Of a stretch of DNA of 64,000 nt, positions 40,318 through 51,200 are shown piece by piece. The notes beneath the pieces were generated by a model that saw nothing but the letters and a program-made list of their open reading frames with translations, was not told the origin of the DNA and searched no databases. The translations under genes and the position numbers were made by a program. Numbering within the stretch: position 1 is the first letter of the stretch; the number at the start of each line of letters is the position of its first letter. Source of the DNA: Chthoniobacterales bacterium (GTDB lineage: Bacteria; Verrucomicrobiota; Verrucomicrobiia; Chthoniobacterales; JACTMZ01); NCBI GenBank assembly GCA_018402585.1, contig JAGYIO010000008.1, forward strand, positions 20,527 to 84,526, read 5' to 3'.

Positions 40318-41813
40318 GCCCTGATCGGCTCCGGTTGGCGGTCCTGCTCGCTCATGAACAATGTCGGCTCGCTGCGGGTTGCCCCGACTTTGAGCAAGAG
40401 CAGGGTGAAACTGACCGCAAAAATGATGTGCCCCGCGGTGAGGAGCAGACCCGAAATGCTGCGCAGGAAAAGCCACGGCTTGGTGTAGTCAAGGGTGGCC
40501 ATGAAGGTGATTTCCGGGTCGAGCAAGGCCAGACCTTGCAGGAGCCCGCCCAGGCTGAGGACCACGACCATCATGCCGATCCCGATCGCGACCAGCCAGA
40601 AATGCCAGCGGATAAGGCGGGCCGAGGGCCACTCCCAGCCCACCACCCGGGGCAGGATGTAATACATCGCGCCGAACATGATCATGGTGAAAAACGCGTA
40701 AAGCCCGAGGTGCGCATGGCCGACCGTGTAATGCGTGAAGTGCGTCACCACGTTGAGCGACGGGATGGCCATGGAGATACCCTGCAGGCTGGCCAGGGTG
40801 TAACACATCGCGCCAAAGACCGTGAATCGCAGGGTCGGGCTCCATTTCAGCGCTTCGAAATTGCCCGCCACCGTCATGTGGTGGTTGATCGCTGTGGTGA
40901 TGACCGGAATGAACATCATCACGCTGGCCACCACGCTGGCGCTGATCAACCACGCGGGGAAGGGCCCGCCGATCAGGTGATGCATTCCGTTCCAACTGTA
41001 GAAAAGCGCGAGCGACCAAAATCCCAGAATGCTCAAATAGTAACTGTGGATCGGACGGCCGAGAACTTTCGGAATAAGGTAGTAGGCGGTGGCCAGCCCG
41101 ATCGGGGTGAACCAAAGTCCCAGCGTGTTGTGGGCATACCACCAATTGACCGCCCCCTGCGCGCCGCCTTGGATCGGCTGGAAATTGAGCAGGATGTTCG
41201 CCGTGGAATAAAGCCAGGGGAACCAGAGAAAGGCGGCGAGCAAATACCACTGGCTCACGTAAATGTGCCCGGGTTCACGGAAGCGGAACATGAGGATGGC
41301 CCAGACCGCAATCAATCCGAAGGCGACAAAAAGCATGAAGCTGGCGTAGTTCGGGAATTCCAGCCACTCAATCGAGCGGCCGTCGCCGGAGAGAATCCCG
41401 AGGACCCCGAGGGTGACCCCGAGGTTCCAGAAAATGGCCGCGCCGATCAGCAGCTTGCTGTGCCGCAGAGGCGTGCGGCAAAGCCGGGCCATCAGCCAAA
41501 GCGCCGTGCCGATCCCGGCGGCCGAAGCCCAGCCGTAAACCACCGCGTTGAGATGCGCCGGCCGCACCCGGCCGAAGGTCAGCCAACCCCACTGGTTGAG
41601 CAAACCCGGGTCGTTCAACTTGAAGGAGGCCACCAGCGCAAGGAGCGAACCAATGAGGAGCCAGAAAATGGCCGACCCGTAAAAGAGAATGACCGGCAAA
41701 CGCGTTGACGCGTCAATCACGGCCCGCTGCGTCTTTTCCATTTCCGGCGTCACCGTGGCGGGATGGTCGAGGCTCGCGGCCAGCGGGGCGGGATAATCAA
41801 GGGTTGCGTTCAT
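40314..41813 (-). CDS. ccoN: cbb3-type cytochrome oxidase subunit I
   Basis: LTFGRVRPAHLNAVVYGWASAAGIGTALWLMARL, INHHMTVAGNFEALKWSPTLRFTVFGAMCYTLASLQG, THFTHYTVGHAHLGLYAFFTMIMFGAMYYILPR. Confidence 0.95.
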   Translation of the reverse strand: MNATLDYPAPLAASLDHPATVTPEMEKTQRAVIDASTRLPVILFYGSAIFWLLIGSLLALVASFKLNDPGLLNQWGWLTFGRVRPAHLNAVVYGWASAAGIGTALWLMARLCRTPLRHSKLLIGAAIFWNLGVTLGVLGILSGDGRSIEWLEFPNYASFMLFVAFGLIAVWAILMFRFREPGHIYVSQWYLLAAFLWFPWLYSTANILLNFQPIQGGAQGAVNWWYAHNTLGLWFTPIGLATAYYLIPKVLGRPIHSYYLSILGFWSLALFYSWNGMHHLIGGPFPAWLISASVVASVMMFIPVITTAINHHMTVAGNFEALKWSPTLRFTVFGAMCYTLASLQGISMAIPSLNVVTHFTHYTVGHAHLGLYAFFTMIMFGAMYYILPRVVGWEWPSARLIRWHFWLVAIGIGMMVVVLSLGGLLQGLALLDPEITFMATLDYTKPWLFLRSISGLLLTAGHIIFAVSFTLLLLKVGATRSEPTLFMSEQDRQPEPIRA

Positions 41814-42037
41814 GGTTGCAGAGAATCCGCGCCGCGCCGCAGCGGGCGGTCGGCCGTCTTGTCGCTGAAGGCGTCGGTCGCCGTGCCCACCGGCTCGTCC
41901 GCATCAAAAATAGATTTCGACCCGTCCTCCAGCTTGCGGAATTGCCCGCTCCTTGCCGCCCAATAAAAGGCGGCCAAAGTCGACCCGCCGAAAAAGACGA
42001 GACCGACGGCAAGAAGGATGATCACGATTGTGCTCAT
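41810..42037 (-). CDS. ccoS: cbb3-type oxidase assembly protein CcoS-like
   Basis: MSTIVIILLAVGLVFFGGSTLAAFYWAARSGQFRKLEDGSKSIFDADEP; 4-nt overlap with ccoN. Confidence 0.75.
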   Translation of the reverse strand: MSTIVIILLAVGLVFFGGSTLAAFYWAARSGQFRKLEDGSKSIFDADEPVGTATDAFSDKTADRPLRRGADSLQP

Positions 42038-42528
42038 GGGGTGGACGGTATCGCCGCCGGGGCAGCCGGAACGGACGACAGAGGAACCGGTTCGGCGGCG
42101 GGCGGTTCGGTCGCCGACGCCTTGAAAGGTGGCGGGGTCGGCTGGGCCGCGGCAAAACCGCCGGGCTTCACCGCGGAACCAAGCGGCAGATTCGGATCGA
42201 TCGGATTGGCCGGGCGGGGCTCGCTTTGTGCCGACAACTTAACCACCGCCATTTCCAGGGCGCGGTCGAGCGGGATGCGCACCGTGCCTTTGGCCTGGTC
42301 GACCCAACCGTATCCGCTGGTCAGATTCCGGTTTTCCTCCTGCACCTTGGCCAGAATATCATAGCGCTCCGTGGCGCGGATCGCTTCCTCGTCGAACGAG
42401 GCGACGTCACCGGAGCGCAACATCCAGAACACAAACCCGGCGAAAAGCGCGAAAAGCAAGAAGGTGCCGGTGAACATCGGCCAGATGCTTTTTTCGCGCG
42501 GGCCCGTATTGTGCGTTGCCGGATTCAT
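42034..42528 (-). CDS. Hypothetical membrane-anchored protein in ACIII/cbb3 operon
   Basis: One TM (SIWPMFTGTFLLFALFAGFVFWML), then periplasmic segment YGWVDQAKGTVRIPLDRALEMAV. Confidence 0.65.
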   Translation of the reverse strand: MNPATHNTGPREKSIWPMFTGTFLLFALFAGFVFWMLRSGDVASFDEEAIRATERYDILAKVQEENRNLTSGYGWVDQAKGTVRIPLDRALEMAVVKLSAQSEPRPANPIDPNLPLGSAVKPGGFAAAQPTPPPFKASATEPPAAEPVPLSSVPAAPAAIPSTP

Positions 42529-43724
42529 TAATTGCGCAGTTTCAGCGAGTTGCCCAGCCTCGGATCCTTCACCGGCCAGAGGGCCGCATCACCGAGGCGT
42601 TTCAAGAAAATAGCGACCAGTGTCGCGCCGATCGCGAGCAGGCAGACCAAGTCGAGCCAGTGGGGCGAAGCACCAGCCTTATGGTAAGTCGGCAAGACGA
42701 CGATGTAAAGATCGAGAATGTGCATGAGCAAGATCCACCCCGCCACCGCGCAAAGGAGCAGCGGTTTTTTCTTCGTCGCTTGGAAAAGAAGAACCACGAA
42801 GGGCAGGAAGAAATGGCCGAGGACCAGGATGATATTCAGGGTGTTCCAACTGCCGGTGTTGCGGCGGAGGAAGTAAATCGTCTCTTCCGGAATGTTCGCA
42901 TACCAGATGAGCATGTACTGGCTGAAGCCGATGTAGGCCCAGAACACGGTGAAGGCCAGCATCAGCTTGCCCATGATGTGGTAGTGCTCGATTGTCACCA
43001 CGCCCCGGAGATAACCCGCACTGCGCAAGGCCGTGACCAGCAAAACCAGCACGCAGAGCGAGCTGAGCGCCGACCCCGCGAAGATATAAACCCCCCACAT
43101 GGTGGAGAACCAGTGGAAGTCGAGGCCCATCAGCCAGTCGAAGGCCCCGAAAGTGAGGGACAAGGCGAAAAAGGGCAACATGGGGAAGACCATTTTGCGC
43201 GAGGACCAGGTATAACGCGGGTCGCCGTCCTTGTCCTGCCGCACCGAATTGCGGCGGAGCAGAAAGGTCGCCAGGATAAAAAAGAGAAAATAAAACCCGG
43301 CCCGGGCCCAAAAGAACGGTTCGTTCAAATAGGCTGCTTTGCCGTCAAGCAAGACGTCCTCGCCCGGGGCGATCTTCATCCATTTGAAAAGGGTGGGCGC
43401 GCTGAAAATGATCGGAATAAAAAGGACGGCCAGGACCGGAAAGAGCCAGGCCATATTTTCCAGCTGCCGCCGCACCACCACGCTCCAATCCGCATCGACC
43501 GCGTGATGGACCAGGATCCAAAAAAGCGCGCCGGTCAGGATGGTGAAGAAGAAGCTGAAAGCGAAAAGCCAGGAGAAGGCAAACTGCTTGGGCGCAAGGA
43601 ACCCCCCCCACGCGGCCAGCGCGAGCGAGACGGCAGCCAGCGCCACGGTGAAAAGCAATTTTCCACCGAACCCCTGGTAATCGAAATACTCCCTCGAGCT
43701 CACCGCGCTTTCGGTTGCATTCAT
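42528..43724 (-). CDS. actF: Alternative Complex III membrane subunit ActF
   Basis: Multi-TM; LENMAWLFPVLAVLFIPIIF, FYFLFFILATFLLRRNSVRQDKDGD, FDWLMGLDFHWFSTMWGVYIFAG; located after actE. Confidence 0.88.
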   Translation of the reverse strand: MNATESAVSSREYFDYQGFGGKLLFTVALAAVSLALAAWGGFLAPKQFAFSWLFAFSFFFTILTGALFWILVHHAVDADWSVVVRRQLENMAWLFPVLAVLFIPIIFSAPTLFKWMKIAPGEDVLLDGKAAYLNEPFFWARAGFYFLFFILATFLLRRNSVRQDKDGDPRYTWSSRKMVFPMLPFFALSLTFGAFDWLMGLDFHWFSTMWGVYIFAGSALSSLCVLVLLVTALRSAGYLRGVVTIEHYHIMGKLMLAFTVFWAYIGFSQYMLIWYANIPEETIYFLRRNTGSWNTLNIILVLGHFFLPFVVLLFQATKKKPLLLCAVAGWILLMHILDLYIVVLPTYHKAGASPHWLDLVCLLAIGATLVAIFLKRLGDAALWPVKDPRLGNSLKLRN

Positions 43725-44407
43725 GGTTGGGGCGGCACCTCCAGTTTGGCCCGTTCGTCCGTCGGCACATCATTGATCGTCGCGGTCTGGGCCATCTGCA
43801 GGGCCCGCACATAGGACACGATGGCCCAACGGTCATCGACCGGGATCTTTGCCGCGTAACCGACCATCGTGTTCTTGCCGTGCGCGATCGTGTTGTAAAT
43901 CTCCCCGTCGGCCATCTCGCGCAGGCGCTCCTGGTGAAAGCTGGCGATGGCCACCAGTCCGTATTGACCCGCCACCCCGTTGCCGCCGCCGCTCGCCCCG
44001 TGGCAGACGCCGCAATAAATGGTGTAACGCTCTTGCCCCCGTTGGAGCAGCTTCGCCGTGACCGGCAGGGGAAAACCCGTGCCCCACTGGTCGCCGAAGC
44101 GGCCCGTATTCAGGTAGTCCGTGCCGGAAGCATAGCGCACCATGCGGTATTTGCCTTCGTCGGGAAAGGGGTTCTCCTTGGAAACCGGCGCCTCGTAGCC
44201 AATCGGCACCGTGCCGGCCACCGGCAGACGGTTGCCCCGGTCGTCGGCAAAAAAGTTGCTCGGCACCTGGGCCTTCACCTTCGGCTGATGGTCCATGTCC
44301 GGAAAAATCTCGATCGGCGGCTTGCCGCTTTTCTGGCCGCGGAAGCCGGCCACCGCGGCAAGCATCACGAGAAAGAGCCCGAGGGCGATGAAGAAGTAGC
44401 GCAACAT
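43721..44407 (-). CDS. actE: Alternative Complex III cytochrome c subunit ActE
   Basis: GQERYTIYCGVCHGASGGGNGVAGQYG CXXCH; MDHQPKVKAQVPSNFFADDRGNRLPVAGTVP. Confidence 0.9.
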   Translation of the reverse strand: MLRYFFIALGLFLVMLAAVAGFRGQKSGKPPIEIFPDMDHQPKVKAQVPSNFFADDRGNRLPVAGTVPIGYEAPVSKENPFPDEGKYRMVRYASGTDYLNTGRFGDQWGTGFPLPVTAKLLQRGQERYTIYCGVCHGASGGGNGVAGQYGLVAIASFHQERLREMADGEIYNTIAHGKNTMVGYAAKIPVDDRWAIVSYVRALQMAQTATINDVPTDERAKLEVPPQP

Positions 44408-44408
44408 A

Positions 44409-44969
44409 TCAGTCCCCGTAAATCAGCGTGATGTGCTTCGCCCCGACACTCTCCAGCATGGCGCGGGTCGACTCTTCGTCGAACTTCGGATCGGTCGACT
44501 CGATGGCGAGAAAGAAGCCGTCATTGCTTACCTTCTTGAAAAGATCCCAGTTGAAAATCGGATGGTTCCACCGCGGCAACCCGTTCAAGGCGAGCATCCC
44601 GAAGGTCGCAGTGAAGGCCGAAAGCAGGATGGTCAACTCGAACATGATCGGAAAGAAGGCCGGCACGGTGAAAAAGTCCGTCGGCTTCCCCGCCACGACG
44701 AGCGGATACTCGATCGAGGACGGATAAAACTGCAGGGCCGCCGCGATGGTCAACCCGGTGATGCCGGCGATGAAGACCAGCGCGCTCAACCACGATTTTT
44801 TCAGCCCCATGGCCCGGTCCATCCCGTGGATCGGAAAGGGCGAGTAAACATCCCACCGCGAATAACCCGCGTCGCGCACCCTCTCCGCGGCCTGGTAAAG
44901 GGCGGAGGCCGTGGGCACTTCGGCCCCCATGCCGAAGAGTTGCGCCTGCGTATTGCCGTTGATCGTCAT
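44409..44969 (-). CDS. actD: Alternative Complex III subunit ActD (DUF3341)
   Basis: AAERVRDAGYSRWDVYSPFPIHGMDRAMGLKKSWLSALVFIAGITGL. Confidence 0.92.
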   Translation of the reverse strand: MTINGNTQAQLFGMGAEVPTASALYQAAERVRDAGYSRWDVYSPFPIHGMDRAMGLKKSWLSALVFIAGITGLTIAAALQFYPSSIEYPLVVAGKPTDFFTVPAFFPIMFELTILLSAFTATFGMLALNGLPRWNHPIFNWDLFKKVSNDGFFLAIESTDPKFDEESTRAMLESVGAKHITLIYGD

Positions 44970-44970
44970 T

Positions 44971-46410
44971 TTAGTGTGCGACCTCCTTCAGCGCGCCGAC
45001 CGGGGCGTGCGCCTGGTCGTCGTGCCCATGGTGCGGATCGGCCTCGGGCAGCACGGCCTTCACTTCGAAAATACAAATCATGGGGAGCCAGCGGATGAAG
45101 AGCAGGAAGAGGGCGAAGAAAATGCCGAAGGTGCCGACAAAGGTCCAGATGTCCACCCAGGTCGGATAGAACATGTTCCAGCTCGAAGGCAGGAAGTCGC
45201 GGTGCAGCGAGGTCACGATGATGACAAAGCGCTCGAACCACATGCCGGTGTTGACGAACATGCAGACGATGAAAACCGAGAGCACGTGGCGGCGGAAGAA
45301 ACGGAACCAGAACAGCTGCGGCGCGACCACGTTGCAGAAAATCATGGTCCAATAAGCCCACCAGTACGGACCCGTGGCCCGGTTGATGAAGGCGTATTGC
45401 TCGTACATGTTGCCGCCATACCACGCGATGAAGAACTCCATGGCGTAGGCGTAACCGACAATCGAACCGGTCAGCAGGATGATCTTGCACATCTTGTCCA
45501 CGTGGTCGTCGGTGATCATGTCGTGCAGCCCGAAAATGGCGCGGGCCGGCAACATGATGGTCAGCACCATGGCGAAACCGCCGAAAATGGCCCCGGCCAC
45601 GAAATAAGGCGGGAAAATCGTGGTGTGCCAACCCGGAATGACCGAGGTGGCAAAGTCGAAGGAAACCACCGAGTGGACCGAAAGGACCAGCGGGGTGCTC
45701 AGGCCGGCCAGGATGAGGTAGGCCATCTCGTAGTGCTTCCATTGCCGGTTCCCGCCGCGCCAACCCAAGGCCCCGATGCCGTAGAAAAATTTGCGGAACT
45801 TGTTCGTCGCGCGGTCCCGCAAGGTCGCCAGGTCGGGAATCAGGCCGGTGTACCAGAAGAGCACGGAAACTGTGAAATAGGTCGAGACGGCGAAGACGTC
45901 CCAAAGCAACGGACTGCGGAAATTCTGCCAGATGGCATTCGAATTCGGCACCGGGGCGAGGAACCAGACCATCCAGATGCGGCCGACGTGGACCGCCGGG
46001 AAAATGCCCGCGCAGACCACGGCAAAGAGGGTCATGGCCTCGGCCGCCCGGTTGATCGAGGTGCGCCACTTCTGGCGGGTGAGGAACAAGATGGCGGAAA
46101 TCAGCGTGCCGGCGTGACCGATGCCGATCCAGAAAACGAAGTTTGTGATGTCCCAGGCCCAGCCGACCGGATGGTTCAGGCCCCACACCCCGACGCCGGT
46201 CGAAATGAGGTAGCCGATACAAAAGACGCTGACCAAAGCGAGCGAGGAACTCAGGGTGAAAGCAATCCACCACCAAGTCGGTGCGGGTTTCTCGGTGCAC
46301 GAGGCCACGTGGTTGGTGATCCACGACATCGAGCGGTTGTTCGTCACGAGCGGCGCGCGTTTCAAGCGCTCCGCCGCGGCTTCGCGACTCTGCATGATTG
46401 CGTCGGCCAT
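44971..46410 (-). CDS. actC: Alternative Complex III NrfD-like subunit ActC
   Basis: [110 protein letters not shown]. Confidence 0.95.
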   Translation of the reverse strand: MADAIMQSREAAAERLKRAPLVTNNRSMSWITNHVASCTEKPAPTWWWIAFTLSSSLALVSVFCIGYLISTGVGVWGLNHPVGWAWDITNFVFWIGIGHAGTLISAILFLTRQKWRTSINRAAEAMTLFAVVCAGIFPAVHVGRIWMVWFLAPVPNSNAIWQNFRSPLLWDVFAVSTYFTVSVLFWYTGLIPDLATLRDRATNKFRKFFYGIGALGWRGGNRQWKHYEMAYLILAGLSTPLVLSVHSVVSFDFATSVIPGWHTTIFPPYFVAGAIFGGFAMVLTIMLPARAIFGLHDMITDDHVDKMCKIILLTGSIVGYAYAMEFFIAWYGGNMYEQYAFINRATGPYWWAYWTMIFCNVVAPQLFWFRFFRRHVLSVFIVCMFVNTGMWFERFVIIVTSLHRDFLPSSWNMFYPTWVDIWTFVGTFGIFFALFLLFIRWLPMICIFEVKAVLPEADPHHGHDDQAHAPVGALKEVAH

Positions 46411-46412
46411 AA

Positions 46413-49400
46413 TCAGGTTCCTTGCGCCTCCGTCGCCGGGGCGGCTTCCTCACCATGGTGGCCGTAGCCGTTGGCCCGGCCGACCTTCTCCGCGCCGGGC
46501 ATGGCCATGTTCGGGTTCTTGATCCGCGCCAGGTAGGTCGTGCGCGGGCTCACGTTGAGATACTTCAGCATTTCGTAATTGCGCGGCTCGGTCTTCAGCT
46601 CGGCCACGCGGCTCTTCGGATCCTTGATGTTGCCGAAAACGATCGATTCCGAGGGACACGCCTGCTGGCAGGCGCTCTTCACCGCGGGGAAGGGCACGAG
46701 CAATTTGTCCGACGCGCCCGCCCGCACCGTCTGCGTGATGCGCGCTTCCTCGATCCGCTGGATGCAATAAGTGCACTTCTCCATCACGCCGCGCATGCGC
46801 ACCGTGACATTCGGGTTTTTCGACATCTGCAGGCTGTCCGCCATGCCCTTCTTGGCAAATGGCCCGAGATAAAGCTGGTCGAGCGGACGCTGGTTGTAGT
46901 CGAAGAAATTGAAGCGCCGGACCTTCCACGGGCAGTTGTTCGCGCAATACCGCGTGCCGATGCAGCGGTTGTAGGCCATCAGATTGAGGCCGTCCTCGCT
47001 GTGCACCGTGGCATTGACCGGGCAAACCGTCTCGCACGGCGCGTTTTCGCAGTGCTGGCACATGATGGCCTGCGAGAGCATTTCCGGGTCGTTCTCGTCG
47101 CCGGCAAAATAACGGTCCATGCGGATCCACGCCATGTTGCGGCCGCGCGAGACCTGGTCTTTGCCCACGATGGGCACGTTGTTCTCCGCCTGGCAGGCGA
47201 CCACACACGCGTTGCAACCCATGCAGGTGCTCAGGTCGACCGTCATGCCCCACTGCTCGGGCGAGGTGAAGGGCGGATGGGTGAAGAGCGAAATGTTCGG
47301 CGGGATGTGTCCGTCCATCCCCATGGTCCGGGCAAACGTGGGCTCCGCGGCGTAACGCTCGGCCGTGGCCTCGCGCACCAAATCACGGCCTTCCATGCTC
47401 TGATGCGTCTGCGCTTCGGCAAATTTGTATTCTCCCCCGGTGCGCTTGAGCACCGCATTCGAAACGTGGGTCATCCCGCGCGTGGTGCGCAGCGGGTAGG
47501 CATTGAAACCCGCTTTCTCCGCCACAGGTGTGGCCTTTTCCCGCCCGTAACCAAGCGCAATGCTTACCGCGCCGTCCGCCTGACCAGGTGCAATCAAGGC
47601 GGCAGCCTCGATCGAGCGGTCGCCGGCCGAAAGTTGCACCAGGTCGCCGCTCGCCACGCCGAGTACCTCCGCGGTGGCAGGACTGATCAGCGCCGCATTG
47701 TCCCAGGTGATCTTCGTGGCGAAATCCGGCGTCTCCTGCAGCCAGCCGTTGTTGGCGTAACGCCCGTCGTCCAATGTGCTGCTCGGCATGAACTCGATAT
47801 CCAGGCCGCCGCCCGCTGGTTCGTATTGCGCGGCAAGCGCCGCGGCGGCACCGGCCTTGAAGGCCAAGGGGGCTTCGGGCCACGCGGTGTCGGGGAGGAA
47901 ACCCTGACGCAAAAACTCGGTCCACTTCGCCTCGAGGTCGCCGCCGCCCGCCATCCGGGCAAAAGTTTCCCGCACCAATTGCGGGCCGATCGGCTCTTCG
48001 TTCCCGGCCAGACGATTCAAAATTTCCACTTCCGCCACCCCGTCCCACAGCGGGAGAATCATCGGTTGCACCGCACCGATCGTGCCGTCCGCACTGCGCG
48101 CATCGCCCCAACTCTCAAGGTAATGGGCCTGCGGCACATGCCACTGGCAGACCGCGGAAGTTTCGTCTTCGTAAAATCCGAGACGCACGCTGACCGGCAC
48201 GCCGGAAAGCAGCTCGCCGAAACGCAAATCGGCCGGTGCATTGTACACCGGGTTGCCGCCCAGGATGAACAGATTTTGCACCCGGCCGGCCTGCATCGCG
48301 GCGGCCAGTTCCCCGATCGTGGCAGCCGGCGGGGCTTCGGTCCGCATCCCGCGCAAAGTCTGACCCGGCGCCCCGAGCGCCTGGTTGATCGCCAAACCAA
48401 GCGCCTGCACCGCGGCGGGCTGCTGGTCGCCGACCACGATGACGCTTTTGCCCGCCGAAGCGGCAAGGTCCTTCGCGCACTCGGCGATCCACTGGGGATC
48501 GGTGGCCAGCGGACTCTCGGGGAAAGCAGCCACCACCGCCGCCAAATCCCCGTGGCCGGTCAAGGCGGCGACCTGCGCCCCGAGCGCCCGGAGGAGCGGG
48601 GCAATCTCGGAGGGCTTGAGGCGCAGCCGGTGATCGGCCAGGCCGCCAGTCGAAGAATAATGCGTCTCCGCGACGTAGAGCCGGTTCATGGCCTGGCCCG
48701 GCTCGCTGATCCGGCGGCGCGCCATGAAGCCGCGCACCTGATCCAGACCGCTGAACGAGGCATTGAGAAAATCGCTGTCCACCGCGAGCACTTTGTCCGC
48801 GCGGCTGAAGTCGGGGCGAATATTGATGCCCCCCCCGAAGCAGGCCGCCGTGGCCGCCGCAGTCTCGCTCGTACCGAGCGGCTCGTATTCGGCCCAAAGC
48901 AGGTTGGGGAACTTCTCCCGCAGCTGCCCAAGCAACCGGTCACGCGTGGGGGAATCAACCCGCTCGACCAGGAAGGCCAGGCCGGCCCCGCCCCGGGCGG
49001 CCGCCGCGATCTCGTCCAGCTTGGCCCCCAGCGCGGCGGCATCCGTCTTCACCCCCTCAGCCTTGATCGTTTTCGCACGGTTCGGATCGTAAAGGTCGAG
49101 CACCGAGGCCTGGGCAAAGGTGTCCGTCGCGCCATTGCTCATCGGATGCAGCGGGTTGCCCTCCAGCTTGGTCGGACGTCCATCACTCGTCGTGGCGATG
49201 AGCGGCATGGCGCCGTTGCGGCGCGGCATGGTCGTCGCGTAATAAAGGAATTTCCCCGGAATGGTCCACTCCGCGCCCTGCGTGAAAGCCACCAGATAGG
49301 CTTCGGGACGCCGGCAACCGGTCAGACCGATCCCGGCCAGCGCCATCGATCCGCCCATCAGTTGGAGAAAATTGCGGCGCGACAACTCGCCGCCCTTCCA

Positions 49401-49529
49401 CTCGGAGGCCCCTTGCGGGAATTCGCGCTCGAGCTTGGCCGCGAAATCGGGCGAGGAGGACAATTCGTCGAGACTACGCCACAAGGTGGGCTTCGCTTCG
49501 CGGGCAGGATGGGTCAGGACGCGTTTCAT
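46413..49529 (-). CDS. actB: Alternative Complex III subunit ActB (molybdopterin-like plus Fe-S protein, Tat-like N-terminus)
   Basis: [24 protein letters not shown]; Fe-S motifs [57 protein letters not shown]. Confidence 0.95.
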   Translation of the reverse strand: MKRVLTHPAREAKPTLWRSLDELSSSPDFAAKLEREFPQGASEWKGGELSRRNFLQLMGGSMALAGIGLTGCRRPEAYLVAFTQGAEWTIPGKFLYYATTMPRRNGAMPLIATTSDGRPTKLEGNPLHPMSNGATDTFAQASVLDLYDPNRAKTIKAEGVKTDAAALGAKLDEIAAAARGGAGLAFLVERVDSPTRDRLLGQLREKFPNLLWAEYEPLGTSETAAATAACFGGGINIRPDFSRADKVLAVDSDFLNASFSGLDQVRGFMARRRISEPGQAMNRLYVAETHYSSTGGLADHRLRLKPSEIAPLLRALGAQVAALTGHGDLAAVVAAFPESPLATDPQWIAECAKDLAASAGKSVIVVGDQQPAAVQALGLAINQALGAPGQTLRGMRTEAPPAATIGELAAAMQAGRVQNLFILGGNPVYNAPADLRFGELLSGVPVSVRLGFYEDETSAVCQWHVPQAHYLESWGDARSADGTIGAVQPMILPLWDGVAEVEILNRLAGNEEPIGPQLVRETFARMAGGGDLEAKWTEFLRQGFLPDTAWPEAPLAFKAGAAAALAAQYEPAGGGLDIEFMPSSTLDDGRYANNGWLQETPDFATKITWDNAALISPATAEVLGVASGDLVQLSAGDRSIEAAALIAPGQADGAVSIALGYGREKATPVAEKAGFNAYPLRTTRGMTHVSNAVLKRTGGEYKFAEAQTHQSMEGRDLVREATAERYAAEPTFARTMGMDGHIPPNISLFTHPPFTSPEQWGMTVDLSTCMGCNACVVACQAENNVPIVGKDQVSRGRNMAWIRMDRYFAGDENDPEMLSQAIMCQHCENAPCETVCPVNATVHSEDGLNLMAYNRCIGTRYCANNCPWKVRRFNFFDYNQRPLDQLYLGPFAKKGMADSLQMSKNPNVTVRMRGVMEKCTYCIQRIEEARITQTVRAGASDKLLVPFPAVKSACQQACPSESIVFGNIKDPKSRVAELKTEPRNYEMLKYLNVSPRTTYLARIKNPNMAMPGAEKVGRANGYGHHGEEAAPATEAQGT

Positions 49530-49530
49530 C

Positions 49531-50184
49531 TCAACGATGGCAACCTCCGCAGCCGACGGGCGGGTTGACCTTCCATTCTTTCTTGTATTGCGCCCCCATG
49601 GCGAGCTGGTCCTGCGCCGAGGCCGGACGCCAACTTAGGTTGTAGATTTCAGAAGGAGGACGGAGGAACTTTTCCGGCTCGCGGTGGCACTCGAGACACC
49701 AGGCCATGCTCAGCGGCTCGGCCTGATAGACCACGGGCATTTCGTTGATCTGACCATGACAGCTGTAACAGCTGATCCCGCGGTTCACGTGCACCGCATG
49801 ATTGAAATAGACGTAGTCCGGCGCCTTGTGGATCCGCACCCACTCGACCGGTGTGCCCTTTTCCCAACTGGCCCGCACCGCGGCAAGTTTCGGGCTGAGC
49901 GCTTTGATCTGGGAGTGACAAGCCATGCAGGTCTGCGTATCGGGCACATTCGAGTGGGCCGCGACTTCGACGTGGCTGTGGCAGTAACGGCAATCCATCC
50001 CGAGCTGTTCCGCATGGATGGCATGGGAAAACGGCACCGGCTGTTCCGGCATGTAACCCACATTGGTGTACTTCGGGGTGAAATAATACCAGATGCCACC
50101 CGTGACCACCGCGCCGAGAACGGACGCGATGACGAGCAGCTTTAAAGGGAGCCAATTGGCCCAGCTTGGGAAAAAGTTTGCCAT
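49531..50184 (-). CDS. actA: Alternative Complex III pentaheme cytochrome c ActA
   Basis: Five CXXCH motifs: CRYCH, CMACH, CYSCH, CLECH, CGGCH; N-terminal TM. Confidence 0.95.
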   Translation of the reverse strand: MANFFPSWANWLPLKLLVIASVLGAVVTGGIWYYFTPKYTNVGYMPEQPVPFSHAIHAEQLGMDCRYCHSHVEVAAHSNVPDTQTCMACHSQIKALSPKLAAVRASWEKGTPVEWVRIHKAPDYVYFNHAVHVNRGISCYSCHGQINEMPVVYQAEPLSMAWCLECHREPEKFLRPPSEIYNLSWRPASAQDQLAMGAQYKKEWKVNPPVGCGGCHR

Positions 50185-50281
50185 CCAATTAACGACGGAA
50201 TCGCCTTTAAGCGAAAACCAAAAATAAGCGTACTATTAACGCAGCTTATAGCAATCCAGATTCGACCCTGACTAAAAAAAT

Positions 50282-50848
50282 GTGTTCCTCCGGCCCGCAT
50301 GCGCTATTTCTTCGCTTATGGCCGTTCCGCCCCCCACCTCCCCCACCTCCTCCGCCTCCCGCGCCCCCCTCGGCAAACCCCGGGCTCTCCTCGCGCTCGC
50401 CCTCCTCGCCGGCCTTCAATTTTGCCCCCGCCCCGCCCCGGCCGACACCCCGCGGCAAGACCCCTTGCCCACCATCACGCTCCAGATCGGAACCAGCACG
50501 GTCCAGGCAGAAGTGGCCGACGAACCTGACGAACGGATCACCGGGCTGATGGGGCGGACTCACCTCGCCGAAGGCGCCGGCATGCTCTTTGTCTTCCGCG
50601 AGCCCCGACCGCTCGGCTTTTGGATGGCGGGTACCCTCATCCCGCTCTCGATCGCTTACATCAACGCCTCCGGCGTCATTCGCGAGATCCACGACCTCCA
50701 ACCCTTGGACAAAAACCCCGCCCGCAGCACCTTCCCGGATCTGAGCTACGCTCTCGAGGTCCCCCAAGGCTGGTTCCAACGGAACAAAATCCTCGCCGGC
50801 GACCGCATCCTCGGCCTCCCCGCCCCCCAAACCGCCCAGCCCGATTAA
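50282..50848 (+). CDS. DUF192 family exported protein
   Basis: VEVADEPDERITGLMGRTHLAEGAGMLFVF-like core, FWMAGTLIPLSIAYINASGVIREI, ALEVPQGWFQRNKILAGDRI. Start uncertain; a downstream ATG is possible. Confidence 0.85.
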   Translation: MFLRPACAISSLMAVPPPTSPTSSASRAPLGKPRALLALALLAGLQFCPRPAPADTPRQDPLPTITLQIGTSTVQAEVADEPDERITGLMGRTHLAEGAGMLFVFREPRPLGFWMAGTLIPLSIAYINASGVIREIHDLQPLDKNPARSTFPDLSYALEVPQGWFQRNKILAGDRILGLPAPQTAQPD

Positions 50849-51029
50849 CCCCCGGAAAAAATCGCCAAATCCCCCCCCAAGCTCAACACATCCGCTCAAG
50901 GTAAACCATTTGCCCCCAATTATTAAAGAGATACTATCTAACATTCTGCAGAATATCAGACAATAACCCACACCTGCACACTCAGGCCTCAAATTTCAAG
51001 CTTGGTGGCTGCGACACCCTATTTGCCTT

Positions 51030-51200
51030 CCGACCAACTCGCGTTACGGCGGACCCGCCAGGCGAGTCGACTTCTGCTTTGGGCAGGGGGCACGGGCGTC
51101 CCGCCCGTCACGATCCGACAACACGGCCGGGACGGCCGTGCCCCCTGGACAAACCGAGCCAAGCCGCGCTTTTATTGCGTCTTCAACGGCATGAAGACGG
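51030..51200. repeat. Diverged copy A of CTTAG-flanked MITE-like family
   Basis: Shares GGGGGCACGGGCGTCCCGCCCGTCACGA..ACGGCCGGGACGGCCGTGCCCCCTGGACAAACCGAGCCAAGCCGCGCTTTTATTGCGTCTTCAA; termini degenerate. Confidence 0.75.

Noticed and set aside
46422-49568. 1048-aa plus-strand ORF opposite actB
   Set aside because: Arg/His/Gly-rich antisense artefact; actB has four clear Fe-S motifs on the minus strand.
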